Source: Rhodanobacteraceae bacterium
GTDB lineage: Bacteria; Pseudomonadota; Gammaproteobacteria; Xanthomonadales; Ahniellaceae
NCBI GenBank assembly: GCA_016708465.1
Contig: JADJFT010000004.1
Coordinates: forward strand, 186,001-250,000
Length of the DNA stretch: 64,000 nt
Reading direction: 5' to 3'
Shown: in pieces, positions 1-10,740 of the stretch
How positions within the stretch are numbered: position 1 is the stretch's first letter
Layout: each line of letters starts with the position of its first letter
Made by a program: the position numbers and the translations under genes
The notes under the pieces: model-generated
Told to the model about the DNA's origin: nothing
The model's input: only the letters and a program-made list of their open reading frames with translations
The model's database searches: none

Positions 1-204
1 GTTCTTGTCGAGACCGGCGGCGAGCCCGACCGGATTCGGAAAGTGGATGCCGAAAGCCGTGGTCGGCAGCGGTTTCGGCTTGCTCGCCAGCAATGGGTTC
101 ATGCCCGACCGATAGGCGAGTTCGATCGCGCGCAGACCGGCGCCGTGGGCAGCTTCGGCATCGAGCGCAAACAGAAACGGGCGGGTGAGGGAATACAGGC
201 TCAC
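1..204 (-). CDS. pyrD: Dihydroorotate dehydrogenase (quinone), N-terminal part
   Basis: Class 2 dihydroorotate dehydrogenase, which oxidises dihydroorotate to orotate with quinone at the inner membrane in pyrimidine synthesis. Only the first 68 codons lie in the window; the gene runs off the left edge. Reading the minus strand from a GTG at 204 gives VSLYSLTRPFLFALDAEAAH, the typical amphipathic N-terminus. It is followed by the conserved segment FPNPVGLAAGLDKN, the start of the FMN barrel. No in-frame ATG precedes this GTG, and an upstream in-frame GTG would add residues the family lacks. It is divergent from queA, with about 120 bp between them for both promoters. The family call is firm; the start is moderately sure. 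Confidence 0.88.
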   Translation of the reverse strand, partial: MSLYSLTRPFLFALDAEAAHGAGLRAIELAYRSGMNPLLASKPKPLPTTAFGIHFPNPVGLAAGLDKN

Positions 205-327
205 ATGGCATGCCGAGAATTGGGGCGGGTATTGAAGCACTGGCTGAATCAAGCGGCGAGCAGAACCGGGCCGGCGCCCGCGAATCGCCCGTCTGCGCAA
301 TAATGCGCGGCCCGATTGGGCGTTTCC

Positions 328-1359
328 GTGAAGAAATCCGACTTTCGCTTCGAGTTGCCAACCGAATTGATTGCGCAGTCGCCTCTGCCCGAGCGTTCCG
401 CCAGTCGCTTGCTGGTGCTCGACACGGCTGCGCATCCGGTCGACCGCCAATTCCGCGACTTGCTGACGCTGCTGCAGCCCGGGGACCTGCTGGTGTTCAA
501 CGATACCCGGGTCATTCCGGCACGCCTGTTCGGGCGCAAGAGCAGCGGCGGCGAGGTCGAGGTATTGATCGAGCGCGTGCTCGGTAGTCACGAAGTACGG
601 GCGCAGATGCGCGCCAGCAAGACGCCGAAGGAAGGCACGCGGCTGGAACTCGGCGATGGCGTGCCGGCGACCGTGCTCGGCCGCGAGGGCGAATTCTTCC
701 GTATCCGTTTCGATACGCCGGAGCCGCTAGAGTCGGTACTGCATCGCATCGGTCAGATGCCGCTGCCGCCGTACATCAAGGATGTGGATCATCAACGTGA
801 CACGACGCGATATCAGACAGTGTTCGCGCGTGAACCGGGTGCGGTCGCGGCACCCACCGCTGGCCTGCACTTCGACGCGCCGCTGCTGGATGAATTGAGT
901 GCTTGCGGCGTGCAGTTTGGCCACGTCACCCTGCACGTCGGTGCCGGGACCTTCCAGCCGATGCGCGTTGACTCGGTACATGAGCACACGATGCATTCGG
1001 AATGGTTGAACGTCGGTGCGCTGCTGTGCGAACAGATGCGCGCGACGCGCGCCGCCGGTCATCGCGTGATCGCCGTCGGCACGACCGTGGTGCGGGCACT
1101 TGAATCCGCCTCGCGCGATGGCGTCGTGCAGCCGTTTGCTGGAGAAACGCAAATCTTCATCTTTCCCGGCTATCGAATTCGGTCGGTCGATGCCCTGATC
1201 ACCAATTTCCATCTTCCAGAATCGACCTTATTGATGCTGGTCTCGGCTTTTGCCGGACGCGAACGCGTGCTCGCCGCCTATGCGCACGCGGTCGCGCAAC
1301 GTTACCGATTTTTCTCATACAGTGATGCGATGTTCATCGTGCCAGCCAAGGATTCCTGA
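328..1359 (+). CDS. queA: tRNA preQ1(34) S-adenosylmethionine ribosyltransferase-isomerase QueA
   Basis: QueA transfers and isomerises the ribosyl group of S-adenosylmethionine onto preQ1 at position 34 of tRNA, giving epoxyqueuosine. The protein is about 343 residues (family about 340-360). It opens with VKKSDFRFELPTELIAQ and contains the family segments GDLLVFNDTRVIPARL, AAPTAGLHFD and ITNFHLPESTLLMLVSAF. The GTG at 328 is chosen over the upstream TTG at 316 because alignment to the family begins at KKSDF. The stop overlaps the tgt start by one base (TGATG), so queA and tgt are probably translationally coupled and both serve queuosine synthesis. Confidence 0.95.
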   Translation: MKKSDFRFELPTELIAQSPLPERSASRLLVLDTAAHPVDRQFRDLLTLLQPGDLLVFNDTRVIPARLFGRKSSGGEVEVLIERVLGSHEVRAQMRASKTPKEGTRLELGDGVPATVLGREGEFFRIRFDTPEPLESVLHRIGQMPLPPYIKDVDHQRDTTRYQTVFAREPGAVAAPTAGLHFDAPLLDELSACGVQFGHVTLHVGAGTFQPMRVDSVHEHTMHSEWLNVGALLCEQMRATRAAGHRVIAVGTTVVRALESASRDGVVQPFAGETQIFIFPGYRIRSVDALITNFHLPESTLLMLVSAFAGRERVLAAYAHAVAQRYRFFSYSDAMFIVPAKDS

Positions 1360-2464
1360 TGCAGTTCACGCTCGATACCACCGATGGCCGCGCCCGCCGA
1401 GGCCGTTTGCAGTTCGACAAAGGGTGTGTTGAAACCCCGGCGTTCATGCCGGTCGGCACCTATGGCTCGGTCAAGGGCATGACGCCGCAGCAGGTGCTCG
1501 ACATCGGTGCCGAGATCATCCTCGGCAATACTTTCCACTTGTGGTTGCGTCCGGGCACCGACGTGATCGAGGCGCATGGTGGCCTGCACGGCTTCATCGG
1601 CTGGGACAAGCCAATCCTCACGGACTCTGGTGGATTTCAAGTCTGGTCGCTTGCCGAACGCCGCAAGATCACCAAGGAAGGCGTGCACTTCGCTTCGCCG
1701 GTTGACGGTCGCAAGGTGTTCCTGTCGCCCGAAGAGTCGATGCGTATCCAGCGCGCGTTGAACTCGGACATCGTGATGATCTTCGATGAATGCACGCCGT
1801 ATCCGGCAACCAAGCGCAGTATGTGATTCGATGGAGCTATCGCTGGCTTGGGCCGAGCGCAGCAAGTGCGCGTTCGTCGATGTGCGCAATCCGAATGCGC
1901 TCTTCGGCATTGTTCAAGGGGGCATGTACGAATCGTTGCGCACGCTCGGCTGCGGGTTTGGTGCAGATCGGATTCGATGGCTATGCGGTCGGCGGCCTCA
2001 GTGTTGGTGAGCCAGCAACGGAGCGCGAACACGTGCTCGACGTGACGCTGCCGCACCTGCCCAGCGACAAGCCGCGATATCTGATGGGCGTAGGCCGGCC
2101 CGAGGACATCGTCGAAGGCGTGCGTCGTGGCGTCGACATGTTCGATTGCGTGATGCCGACGCGCAACGCTCGCAACGGACATCTGTTCACGCGCTTCGGC
2201 AATGTTCGCATCCGCAATGCCCGGTACGAACGGGATACCGCGCCGGTGGACAAGGACTGCACCTGCTACTGCTGCCAGAACTTTAGTCGTGCGTATCTGC
2301 GTCACCTCGACCAGTGCGGTGAAATGTTGTTCTCGACGCTTGCCACCATCCACAACCTGCACTACTACCAAGAATTGATGCAGGGCATCCGTGCCGCAGT
2401 GGCCGACCATCGTTTCGACACCTTCGCCGATGCGTTCTATGCGGCGCGACGCGAGCCCGTCTAG
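1359..2464 (+). CDS. tgt: Queuine/preQ1 tRNA-guanine transglycosylase Tgt (two frame breaks)
   Basis: Tgt exchanges guanine 34 of GU(N) anticodon tRNAs for preQ1. The N-terminal part, with active-site segment TDSGGFQVWSL, reads from 1359 to about 1815. Frame is lost there and regained in another frame for MELSLAWAERS through FGIVQGG. It changes again near 1945-1948 and continues to 2464 with GFDGYAVGGLSVGEP, the nucleophile region FDCVMPTRNARNGHLF and the zinc site CTCYCC. Both breaks fit 2-base losses; the second looks like CTCTC shortened to CTC. Restoring both gives about 369 residues, close to E. coli Tgt (375). All functional motifs survive, so sequencing error is as likely as true inactivation. 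Confidence 0.88.
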
Positions 2465-2521
2465 TCACCGCCGCCTCGGATTCGCCTTGCTATCCTTGCC
2501 GTCTTTCGCGAGTTTCCTGCC

Positions 2522-3934
2522 ATGACCTACCGCACCCGTTTTGCCCCGAGTCCTACCGGCCTGCTGCACCTCGGCGGCGCCCGTACCGCGTTGTATTGCT
2601 ATCTCGAAGCACGACGTCAAAACGGCACCTTCATTTTGCGCATCGAAGACACCGACCGCGAGCGATCAACGCAGGAATCGGTGAATGCGATTCTTGACGC
2701 AATGGAATGGTTGGGTCTCGACTACGACGAAGGGCCGTTCTATCAGACCGAGCGTCTGGGTCGGTATCGCCATGTTGCGCAGCAATTGCTGGCCGAAGGC
2801 AAGGCATACCAGTGTTGGTGCAGCAAGGATCGTCTGGAAGCACTGCGCGAACAACAGATGGCGAACCATGACAAGCCGCGCTACGACGGTCTCTGCCGAC
2901 ACGGCGCGAAGCCGGTCGATGGCGTGGTGCCGGTGATCCGTTTCAAGAATCCATCCGACGGGCTCGTCGTTTTCGAGGACAAGGTGCGTGGCCGCATCGA
3001 GATTTCCAATGAGGAACTCGATGATCTGATCATCTGGCGTTCGGATGATTTTCCGACCTACAACTTTGCCGTGGTCGTCGACGATATCGATATGAAGATC
3101 ACTGAGGTGATTCGCGGCGACGACCACATCAACAACACACCGCGCCAGATCAACATCTACTACGCCATGGGTCACCAACCGCCGGTGTTCGCGCACCTGC
3201 CGATGATTCTCGGCCAGGATGGCGCACGCCTGTCCAAGCGCCACGGCGCAGTCAATGTGATGAATTATCGCGACGATGGTTTCCTGCCACACGCGCTCTT
3301 GAATTATCTTGTGCGTCTCGGTTGGTCGCATGGCGATCAGGAATTGTTTTCGCGCGAGGAGTTGGTCCAGTTGTTTGACGTGCGTGACGTCAACCGCGCA
3401 CCGGCGCGCTTCGACATGGACAAACTGACCTGGTTGAACCAGCACTACATCAAGACCGACGCGCCGGAAAAAGTGGCCCTGCACCTAATCCCGCATCTGG
3501 AAGACCTGCACTACGCGATGGTGCATGGACCGAAACCGGCGGAAATCGTGGTCGCATTGCGCGATCGCGTGAAGACACTGAAGGAAATGGCTGAAAAAGC
3601 ACGTTGTTGGTACGAGGAATTCGCGAGCTATGACGCCGAATCAGCGACCAAGCATTTGCTCGCGACAGCCGCTGCGCCATTGCAAGCTGCGCACGATGCC
3701 TTGGCTGCGATTGCGGATGACGCGTGGTCGCCGACGAGTGTTGATGCCGCGCTGCGTGCCGCCGCCGAGCAGGCCGGTGTCGGACTGGGCAAGGTGGCGC
3801 AGCCGTTGCGTGTCGCGATCACCGGTTCGCAGGTGTCACAGGCGATCGACCAGACCGTGTATCTGACTGGCCAGAAACGGGCGCTCGCGCGCATCGATGC
3901 CGCCGTTCGCCACTGCCAACGACAGGTGGCTTGA
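2522..3934 (+). CDS. gltX: Glutamyl-tRNA synthetase
   Basis: Class I aminoacyl-tRNA synthetase that charges tRNA-Glu. It has 470 residues, the normal length. The N-terminus carries the HIGH-type element in APSPTGLLHLGGART and, near residue 240, the KMSKS-type element LSKRHG. The cysteine pair in YQCWCSKDRL lies where many gltX proteins have a zinc-binding insert. The downstream gene zur starts one base after the gltX stop, suggesting cotranscription. The gene is intact. Confidence 0.97.
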   Translation: MTYRTRFAPSPTGLLHLGGARTALYCYLEARRQNGTFILRIEDTDRERSTQESVNAILDAMEWLGLDYDEGPFYQTERLGRYRHVAQQLLAEGKAYQCWCSKDRLEALREQQMANHDKPRYDGLCRHGAKPVDGVVPVIRFKNPSDGLVVFEDKVRGRIEISNEELDDLIIWRSDDFPTYNFAVVVDDIDMKITEVIRGDDHINNTPRQINIYYAMGHQPPVFAHLPMILGQDGARLSKRHGAVNVMNYRDDGFLPHALLNYLVRLGWSHGDQELFSREELVQLFDVRDVNRAPARFDMDKLTWLNQHYIKTDAPEKVALHLIPHLEDLHYAMVHGPKPAEIVVALRDRVKTLKEMAEKARCWYEEFASYDAESATKHLLATAAAPLQAAHDALAAIADDAWSPTSVDAALRAAAEQAGVGLGKVAQPLRVAITGSQVSQAIDQTVYLTGQKRALARIDAAVRHCQRQVA

Positions 3935-3935
3935 G

Positions 3936-4421
3936 ATGAGTCCGCTGCGGCGCGGAGGGCACCAACATGCGCATGCACATGCGCCGGTGTCGTTCGTGCA
4001 TGCGGTGGAAGCGGCTTGCGATGCGCGCGGACTCAAGCTGACGCCGATGCGGCAGCGGGTATTGGAGTTGATCGCAGCCTCCGGCAAGCCGGTCAAGGCA
4101 TATGATCTGCTCGATCAGTTGCGCCCAGACGTAGTGCGCGCGGCACCGACACAGGTCTATCGCGCGCTGGATTTTCTGATCGAGCACGGCTTCATCCACA
4201 AGCTTGAATCGATCAACGCATACACCAGTTGCCATCACCCGGATCAGCGCCACACGGTGCCATTCTTCATATGCGATGAATGCGGCAACGCGATCGAGTT
4301 CTGCGATTCGAAGGTGGCTGCGCAATTGATCGCGCACGCCGATGCGCTCGGCTTCATGCCGCGCGCACAGACGCTGGAAGTGCATGGTGTCTGTGCCGCC
4401 TGCCGTGGAGATCATTCATGA
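3936..4421 (+). CDS. zur: Fur-family regulator, probably zinc uptake repressor Zur
   Basis: Fur-family metalloregulator of about 161 residues. After a winged helix (GLKLTPMRQRVLELIAASG; APTQVYRALDFLIEHGFIHKL) comes the metal-binding and dimerisation domain with SCHHPDQRHTVPFFICDEC and a C-terminal CAAC pair, the structural zinc cysteines. Pattern and spacing favour Zur over Fur. The ATG at 3936 is chosen because an upstream in-frame start would overlap gltX. The short N-terminal extension contains an unusual His-rich stretch (GGHQHAHAHAP). The stop overlaps the next start as ATGA, so the exported zinc hydrolase-like gene that follows is translationally coupled. Confidence 0.85.
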   Translation: MSPLRRGGHQHAHAHAPVSFVHAVEAACDARGLKLTPMRQRVLELIAASGKPVKAYDLLDQLRPDVVRAAPTQVYRALDFLIEHGFIHKLESINAYTSCHHPDQRHTVPFFICDECGNAIEFCDSKVAAQLIAHADALGFMPRAQTLEVHGVCAACRGDHS

Positions 4422-5737
4422 ATCGACTGTTCGTAGTGATCGGTCTGTTGCTGTCGATGCCTGGCGTGGCACAAGATTTTCCGATTGACGACATCAAGCC
4501 GGTGCCGGCTGAACTGACACCCGCAACGCCCGCGACAGTGGCACCGGCCACGCCAGTCGTTCCGGCGATGACACCGGCAGCGGTGACTGCACCGACCTTG
4601 GACGCAGTGGCGGTGGCACCGCTACCGGTGTTGGCCGAAGGGGCCGAGACAACGCCGCTGTCGTTGTTGGGCCAATCGGTACTTCCGGGCACCCGCGCCG
4701 AACTGCGTTGGTCATCCGGACAGAGCTTCGATGGCACAGTGGTGACGACGCCAGTGATCGTCGTGCATGGGTCAACGGTCGGGCCGCGCATTTGCCTGAC
4801 CGCGGCGGTGCATGGTGACGAGTTGAACGGTATCGAGATCATCCGCCGGCTCATGAATGAACTCGATCCAGCGGCGATGTCGGGCACAGTCATCGGTGTG
4901 CCGATCGTGAACTTCCTCGGTTACGCGCGTGGTTCGCGCTACCTGCCAGACCGGCGCGACCTGAATCGCTATTTCCCGGGATCGGCCACTGGCAGTTCTG
5001 CGTCGCGCATCGCGCACAGTTTTTTTGAAGACATCGCGGTGAATTGCCAAGCGTTGGTTGATTTTCATACCGGTTCGTTCGATCGCAAGAATCTGCCGCA
5101 GGTGCGTGGTGACTTGCGCATTCCGGCCGTGCTTGAGTTTTCACGCGGCTTCGGTGCCACGGCGGTGCTGCATTCGCCGGGTGCGCGCGGCATGTTGCGG
5201 CGGGCCGCGGTCGAGGCTGGTATTCCTGCGATCACCTTCGAAGTCGGTTCACCGATGCGCCTTGAACCGGCCGAAATCGACCATGCCGTGCAGGCGTTGC
5301 ACACCTTGCTGCACAAGATGGGCATGACCCGCAGTTTCCGCATGTGGGCCGAACCGCAGGCCTTGTTCTATTCGGCGAAATGGGTGCGTTCCGATACCGG
5401 CGGCATGTTGTTTTCGGAAGTGAACCTCGGTGACCGGGTGCGCGTCGGGCAGCGCCTTGGCAAAGTCGTCGACCCGGTGCAGAACAGCGAGCGCGCGATC
5501 GTCTCACCAGTTCAAGGCAAGCTCATCGGCATGGCGCTGAACCAGATCGTGTTACCTGGGTTCGCGACCTATCACATCGGCGTGCAGACCGACGAACAAC
5601 AGATGATCGAGGCTGCAGCGAACGATCCCAACAATGCCGAAGCCGCCGCCGCCGCGGACGATGAATCGCCCGATATTGAAGACGGCGATGCGGTGCCGAT
5701 TGAAACCCCGCGCGACGACGAGGACGGAGAGCGTTGA
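4418..5737 (+). CDS. Exported succinylglutamate desuccinylase/aspartoacylase-family protein
   Basis: About 439 residues. The N-terminus MNRLFVVIGLLLSMPGVAQ looks like a cleaved signal peptide. A Pro/Ala/Thr-rich linker of about 60 residues follows, then an AstE/AspA-type zinc carboxypeptidase-fold domain. Likely zinc ligands are His and Glu of AAVHGDELNG (about residue 131) and the His of DFHTG (about 217). The C-terminal part resembles the extra beta domain of AstE-like proteins, and the end is strongly acidic. Classical AstE and AspA are cytoplasmic amino-acid deacylases, so export suggests a different, perhaps envelope, substrate. It overlaps zur by 4 bases. Substrate unknown. Confidence 0.8.
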   Translation: MNRLFVVIGLLLSMPGVAQDFPIDDIKPVPAELTPATPATVAPATPVVPAMTPAAVTAPTLDAVAVAPLPVLAEGAETTPLSLLGQSVLPGTRAELRWSSGQSFDGTVVTTPVIVVHGSTVGPRICLTAAVHGDELNGIEIIRRLMNELDPAAMSGTVIGVPIVNFLGYARGSRYLPDRRDLNRYFPGSATGSSASRIAHSFFEDIAVNCQALVDFHTGSFDRKNLPQVRGDLRIPAVLEFSRGFGATAVLHSPGARGMLRRAAVEAGIPAITFEVGSPMRLEPAEIDHAVQALHTLLHKMGMTRSFRMWAEPQALFYSAKWVRSDTGGMLFSEVNLGDRVRVGQRLGKVVDPVQNSERAIVSPVQGKLIGMALNQIVLPGFATYHIGVQTDEQQMIEAAANDPNNAEAAAAADDESPDIEDGDAVPIETPRDDEDGER

Positions 5738-5799
5738 CTGGCTTCAGTTGCACGCCAGAGAGTGCTCGAACTTGATCGTCACCGAATCATCGAGTTGTT

Positions 5800-7288
5800 T
5801 CATTCAAAGCTGTTGACGAAGATTGCGGGTGCGGCCAGCAGCGAATCGGCGAGTGCGTTGAGATAGCACTCCAGATTGGTGTATCCAAGCACACCCGTGA
5901 ACGCCAGCGACAACTGGTTGCCGTTGCCATCAGCGACGGCGGGGTTGAGGCCATTCGCCAATTCGAAACCATCGGGCATGCCGTCGGAATCAGAATCAGC
6001 AGGCGCGGGCGGTGGCAGTGCCGGGTTGAAATCAAGATCGAAGGTGTCGTTGGCGAGCGCAGTTCCGTAATCCACGGCGGGCCAGATTCCGCTGAGCGTC
6101 GACTGACGCCAGCGACGATTCAGCGGATCTTGCGGCAGTGCGCCCGCATGCACGGGGAGTTCGATCTGAACCGCCGTATCGCTTAAATAACTGACCGTGG
6201 GGAATGGATGCCGATCCGTGCGCCGGAGCGCAGTTCCCAATGCGGTATTGGGCGCGTTGTCGGGGAAGTCGTTGCAGCAGTAGAACAACTGATAGTCGGC
6301 GAAGCTCGGATAAATCGACAGTCGGTTGCCCGAGGTAAACAAGGTGTTGCTGCTGACATCGAGCAAATCGAACAGGTACATCGCGTAGGGAAAATTGGCG
6401 CGGGTGAGGAATTGGTTGCCGATCAGATTGAGGTGAACGCGATACGGTCCGTCGGCAGCATTTTGGTCGACATCGCGGTTGTACCAGACCGTAAATCCTG
6501 GATCAGCGTAGAGGTTGTTGGAGAGTTCCAGATTCAATGGCGTGTCCTGGCAACTGCCGATCAACCCCGGTTGGCCGTCATAGTTGCTGGACTCGCAGGT
6601 AATTTCCGGTGTGCGCCCCAACCCGATACCAAAGATTCTTGATCAGCGCGATCCGGTCCTGCGGGAAATCGGGGTGCGAATAGTTCAGCAACACGCCACT
6701 ACGGTCGGCATGATCGCCAATGGTTTCACCGAGGGTTGAATGCTGGATGGTCAGGTCCGATGCCCAACTGATCTGCACCGCTTCATCGGTCGCATGGGCC
6801 AGCGAAACATGATCGAAAATCGCGCGATTGACACCATCCAGTCGCAGCGCATCATCAAGCCGCTCGCCGCCAGCGGGTAACGGCAAATTCCATCCCGGCC
6901 GTGAACGCAGATGGCGAACAATCAGGTTGCTGCATAGGTTCTGCTCATAGTGTCCGTCGCATATCAAACCGCGGACGATGATGCCGCCGGGTGAGCTTTG
7001 GCCAGCAATGGTGACGTCGCCATGAATCACCTGGGCGATGCCGTGAATCACGCCGCTGACTTTGAACAGTACGGTGCGCGGTCCAGTCTGGCGCAGGGCA
7101 AAATTGAGTGAGCCCGGAATCACGCCGCCCGGGTCCGGGTCGAGCGTGGTGACGTAATAGACCGCGCCGCCGCGACCGCCACTGGCGATCGCGCCAAAGC
7201 CCTCGGCGCCAGGAAACGCCGGAATTTGTGCCGCCACCGGAAATGCCGACACCAGCAAAAGCAGACGCCACAGAAAAGCAGGACTCAT
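5800..7288 (-). CDS. Secreted pectate-lyase-like (PL1-type) protein, frame break
   Basis: Reconstructed length about 495 residues. A signal peptide (MSPAFLWRLLLLVSAFPVAA) precedes the typical opening of PL1-like bacterial lyases, IPAFPGAEGFGA then GGRGGAVYYVTTL, with later ITAGQ-like VTIAGQSSPGG. Right-handed beta-helix sequence follows. Near the C-terminus is a calcium-type motif DSDSDGMPDGFELANGLNP, common in these lyases. The last residues are AIFVNSFE, a tail resembling that of three other secreted proteins here. The frame changes at a CCCC run (6616-6619), consistent with one extra base. Substrate could be pectate or another uronic polymer. No transporter or other carbohydrate gene is adjacent. 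Confidence 0.78.
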
Positions 7289-7388
7289 GGTCGACGCCTT
7301 TCATCAGTTGTTGCCGGATCATATCCCGACTCGGCAAGGACCAGATTCAATGCATCCGTCCTTGCCATGTCACTTCGGATGTGGATTA

Positions 7389-7773
7389 TCCGAGTGGGTT
7401 ACTCAAATCCGTCGAAGAACACCAGTTCGGCGAGATCATCGTCGAGGATGGTGCCGTGTCCGGTGATCGAGCCGGGGCTGGCATTGGTGACGCCGGTGAC
7501 ATTCAACGCGAACGTCTCGTCCACTTCTTCGAGCGTGTCACCGAGCACCGGCACATTGATCGTGAGCGTGGTCAGTCCGGTGGTGATGTTGCGGGCGGTG
7601 CTGGCGTGGCCGGTGTAGTCGCTGCCGGCGGTTGCGGTTCCGTTCGCGGTGCTGGTGTTGAAGGCCACGGTTTTGCCGCTGGCTGCCGAAAGGCGAAGCA
7701 GGAAGGCACAGTTCACCGCACCGCCATCACCCTCGATCACGCTGCAGCCGCTGGCGTCGAACGAGAGTGTCGG
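7389..7773. repeat. 385-bp direct repeat, copy 1 (Calx-beta plus FDGFE cassette)
   Basis: This segment matches 10741-11125 without indels at a constant offset of 3352 bp; I count four mismatches by eye. It covers 10 bp beyond the stop codon plus the coding sequence of the terminal Calx-beta domain and the FDGFE tail of the SBBP gene. Identity stops abruptly at 7773, inside the coding region. Confidence 0.93.
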
Positions 7774-10712
7774 CGGGTTGTCGTTGTCGGCGATGGTGGC
7801 CGTGGCCACCGCCCCGCCGGCCACTGTCTGCGCGTTTACGACGCTGGTGGCACGGAAGCGGAAGGTTTCGAGGTCCGGTTCGTCGAGCAGGTCGTCGATC
7901 AGGCCCACTTCCACCCCGAACGCGAGCTCCCCGGCCGCGATGGTGAGGTCGGCGGCATACGGTACGAAGTCACCGACGCCGGCGGTACCGGCTTCGGTGG
8001 CAAGGTGAAACGTCACGCCGCGCGATGAGGGTCCACTCAACCACGCTTCGACCACGACGTTGCCGGCGCCCTCGACTTGTGTGTCGGGATGGACCACGAG
8101 TGTCAGTTCGGGGGTCGGATTGGTGTCGGTGATGCTGATCGTCGCAACCGCGCCGCCAGCAGGCACGGTGGCGTGCACCGGCTCGAGCACGCGCATGGCG
8201 AAGGTTTCGGTGGCTTCATCGATCGGATCGGTGTGCATCGCCATGGGAATCGTTATCGAGCGCTCGCCGGCATCGATCTGCAGGATGTCGTTGTACACAT
8301 CGCCCACATCGGCCTCGACCGCTGACTGGAATTCCGTGCGAAAACGAAACTGTACGTCGTAGCCGCTCACTTGCGAGAGCTGCACCTTGATTTGGGTGAG
8401 CGCGCCTTCGAGCACGCTGGATGGCGTGGCGCTGATGCTCAGCGCGGGCGGGGCGTCGTTGTCGATGATGGTGATGCGCGTGGAGGCGTCACCGAGCGTG
8501 GCTTGCGCTGGGACGATGTTGACGCCGAGCGTGAGGAACTCGTCGGGTTCGTCGATGCTGTCGCCGAGGATCGCTACGGGCACGTCAAGAAAAGCCTCGC
8601 CGGCAGGAATTGCGAACGTGGTGTTGATGTAGGTGTAGTCGCTGTCCGGCTGCGCCGACGACTGATACACAGTCACCAGTCCGAAGGTGGTGTCTTGTAA
8701 CGACGCCGCCGACAGGCTCACGCGAACCACGGCCGCCTGAGAACCGGAGTCGCCTTCGGCAACGACGAGATCGGCGGACAGTGACATCATCGGCAGCCCT
8801 GGCGCGATTCGCTCGATGTAGCCATCCTTCGCGCCGCTGGACGTGGGCCCCAAGACACCTGGTGTGGTTTGCAATGGCAAACCACGGACGGTGGCGCCGT
8901 AGGTGGCGGTGCCGTCAGGTGAAACGGCCAGAGCGGCGGCCAGCACGTCGCCGCTATCATCACCGAGGTAGCGCACGAAGCTCAGTTGCGTCGCGCCGGG
9001 CGTGAGGAATCCCAGGCACAATACGTTGTGGTCTGTACCCAGCGTGTCGACGGTAAGTACGTAGAGATTGCCGGCGTCGTCGCGCCGGATGCCGACGCCG
9101 GTTTCGATTGAACCGGGGTGGTAGTAGCTGAGGAAATCGAACCCGAGGCCGTTGGCCGTCAGCTGTCCGACAAACGCTTTAGAGGGGCCGCCGCCGGAGG
9201 TGGGCTGCAGCACGCCTGGTGTGGTCGGCAGATTGGTGGAATTGGTCGAGCCGGTTACCAGCACCTGGCCGGTGGCGGCGATCACCGACAGATCGAAGAG
9301 GCGGTCTTGCAGGTCGCCGGCACCGCTGCCTTCGATGCGGGCTACCGCGGGCCAGACCAGCGTGCCCGTCGGCGACAACTTCACGACAAAGCCATCGCTG
9401 TTTCCCGATTCGATGGTGGTGCCACCGAAATACGAATTGCCGGCGGCATCGACGGCGACGCTGGCAATTTCCTGCGCCCCACTACCGTCGATCAAACGTG
9501 ACCATGCGACCATTCCGGTAGTCGCCACTTTGACCGAGAAGCCGCCACGGTCGGCGCCGTCTGTGCCAATCGTGACGGGAAAATCGGTGGAATCGGTGAA
9601 GCCCGCAAGAAACGCTTCGCCGCTGGCGGTCACCGCGATACCGGTGGCCTGATCGAGTCCGTTGCCGGTCCGATATACGACCGGATACGCCAAATGCGTG
9701 CCATCGCTGGAAAGCTTGGCAAGAAAAGCCGCGCCACCCGGGTCGGCCGTCGGACCCTGGTGCGTGCTGGTGCCGGCCACGTAGACCTCGCCGTCGCCAT
9801 CGACCGCGATGTCGCTGCATTCTTGATCGCCGGCACCGTCGAGATAGGTTGACCAGATCAACTGTGTGGCGGTGGCGTTGAAGCGCGATACGAAGCATCC
9901 CCGGCCCGGCCCATCCGACGCCTGCAGGCCGCCCGGCGTGGTGGAAAGGCCACGGAATCGGTGGTGCCGGCGACATAGGTTTCGCCGTCGCGCACCGCGA
10001 TGCCGCCGATGCGGTCGTCTCCGCTTCCACCCAGAAATGTCGCGTAGGAAATGACCGGGTCGATCACCAGTTCGAGCGTAGGGTCGTAATGCTCCACCGC
10101 GAATCGCACCGTCGCGCCTTGCAGCACAAATCGCGCTGCAATCGGCGTGCGCTGCTGATTGCGCTGCTGGTAAACCACCGGTGCGTGTTGGCGCAGTGTG
10201 CCTGCCGCGGTTTGGATTTCGAGGTCACCGTTATCGGCCAGCCGCAACCGCTGCGCGCCTTCGACCTCGAAGGCCACTGAAGCAACATCGGTTCCGGGTG
10301 CGAGCACGAAGTCATATTCGAGGTGCCCGTCGCTGCTGCCGTAGTAGACCAACTCGACGCCGGGCCAGGCGCCGACGTAGCGCACGCGCTCGAAGTGTGG
10401 AACGGCCTTGGCGACGCGCGTGTCGTCGAACGAGAGATAGTTCGATGTTGCTGCGGTCCGCGATTCTCCCACCCCGGTCATGGGACCCGCGGCGAGCAAC
10501 TTCCAGCGGATGACGCTGCCGTTGGTGCCCAACCGCAAGGCCGTCTCGCCGTGGCCTAGCCACAACAAATAGCCTGGACCGCGCGCGAGGAAGTCGGCAC
10601 GCGCGTCGGTCTGGCCGTGGTTGGGTTCGAAGGTGAGCGGTGCGGTGGGCATCGCGAAAACGCCGCGCGTGACGGTGGCAAGAAGAATGAGTAGGAGAAA
10701 GCGAAACGACAT
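7399..10712 (-). CDS. Secreted SBBP-repeat/Calx-beta protein with FDGFE tail, frame break
   Basis: Large exported protein of about 1104 residues. After a signal peptide (MSFRFLLLILLATVTRGVFA) comes the N-terminal domain typical of SBBP proteins (LTFEPNHGQTDARADFLARG; VELVYYGSSDGHLEYDFVLAPG; LVIDPVISYATFLGGSGDD). Beta-propeller-like SBBP repeats follow (DGDGEVYVAGTS; DAAGNSYFGGT), then about four Calx-beta domains. It ends LAELVFFDGFE. The frame breaks near 9940-9942, where a CCC on the coding strand appears shortened to CC; restoring it gives the repeat element FPTTPGGLQ. The start has a GGAG Shine-Dalgarno. The last 385 bp duplicate the 3' end of the next gene. Probable cell-surface or extracellular protein; molecular function unknown. 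Confidence 0.8.
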
Positions 10713-10740
10713 GGCACCGCTCCAAGATTAAGGATAATTG

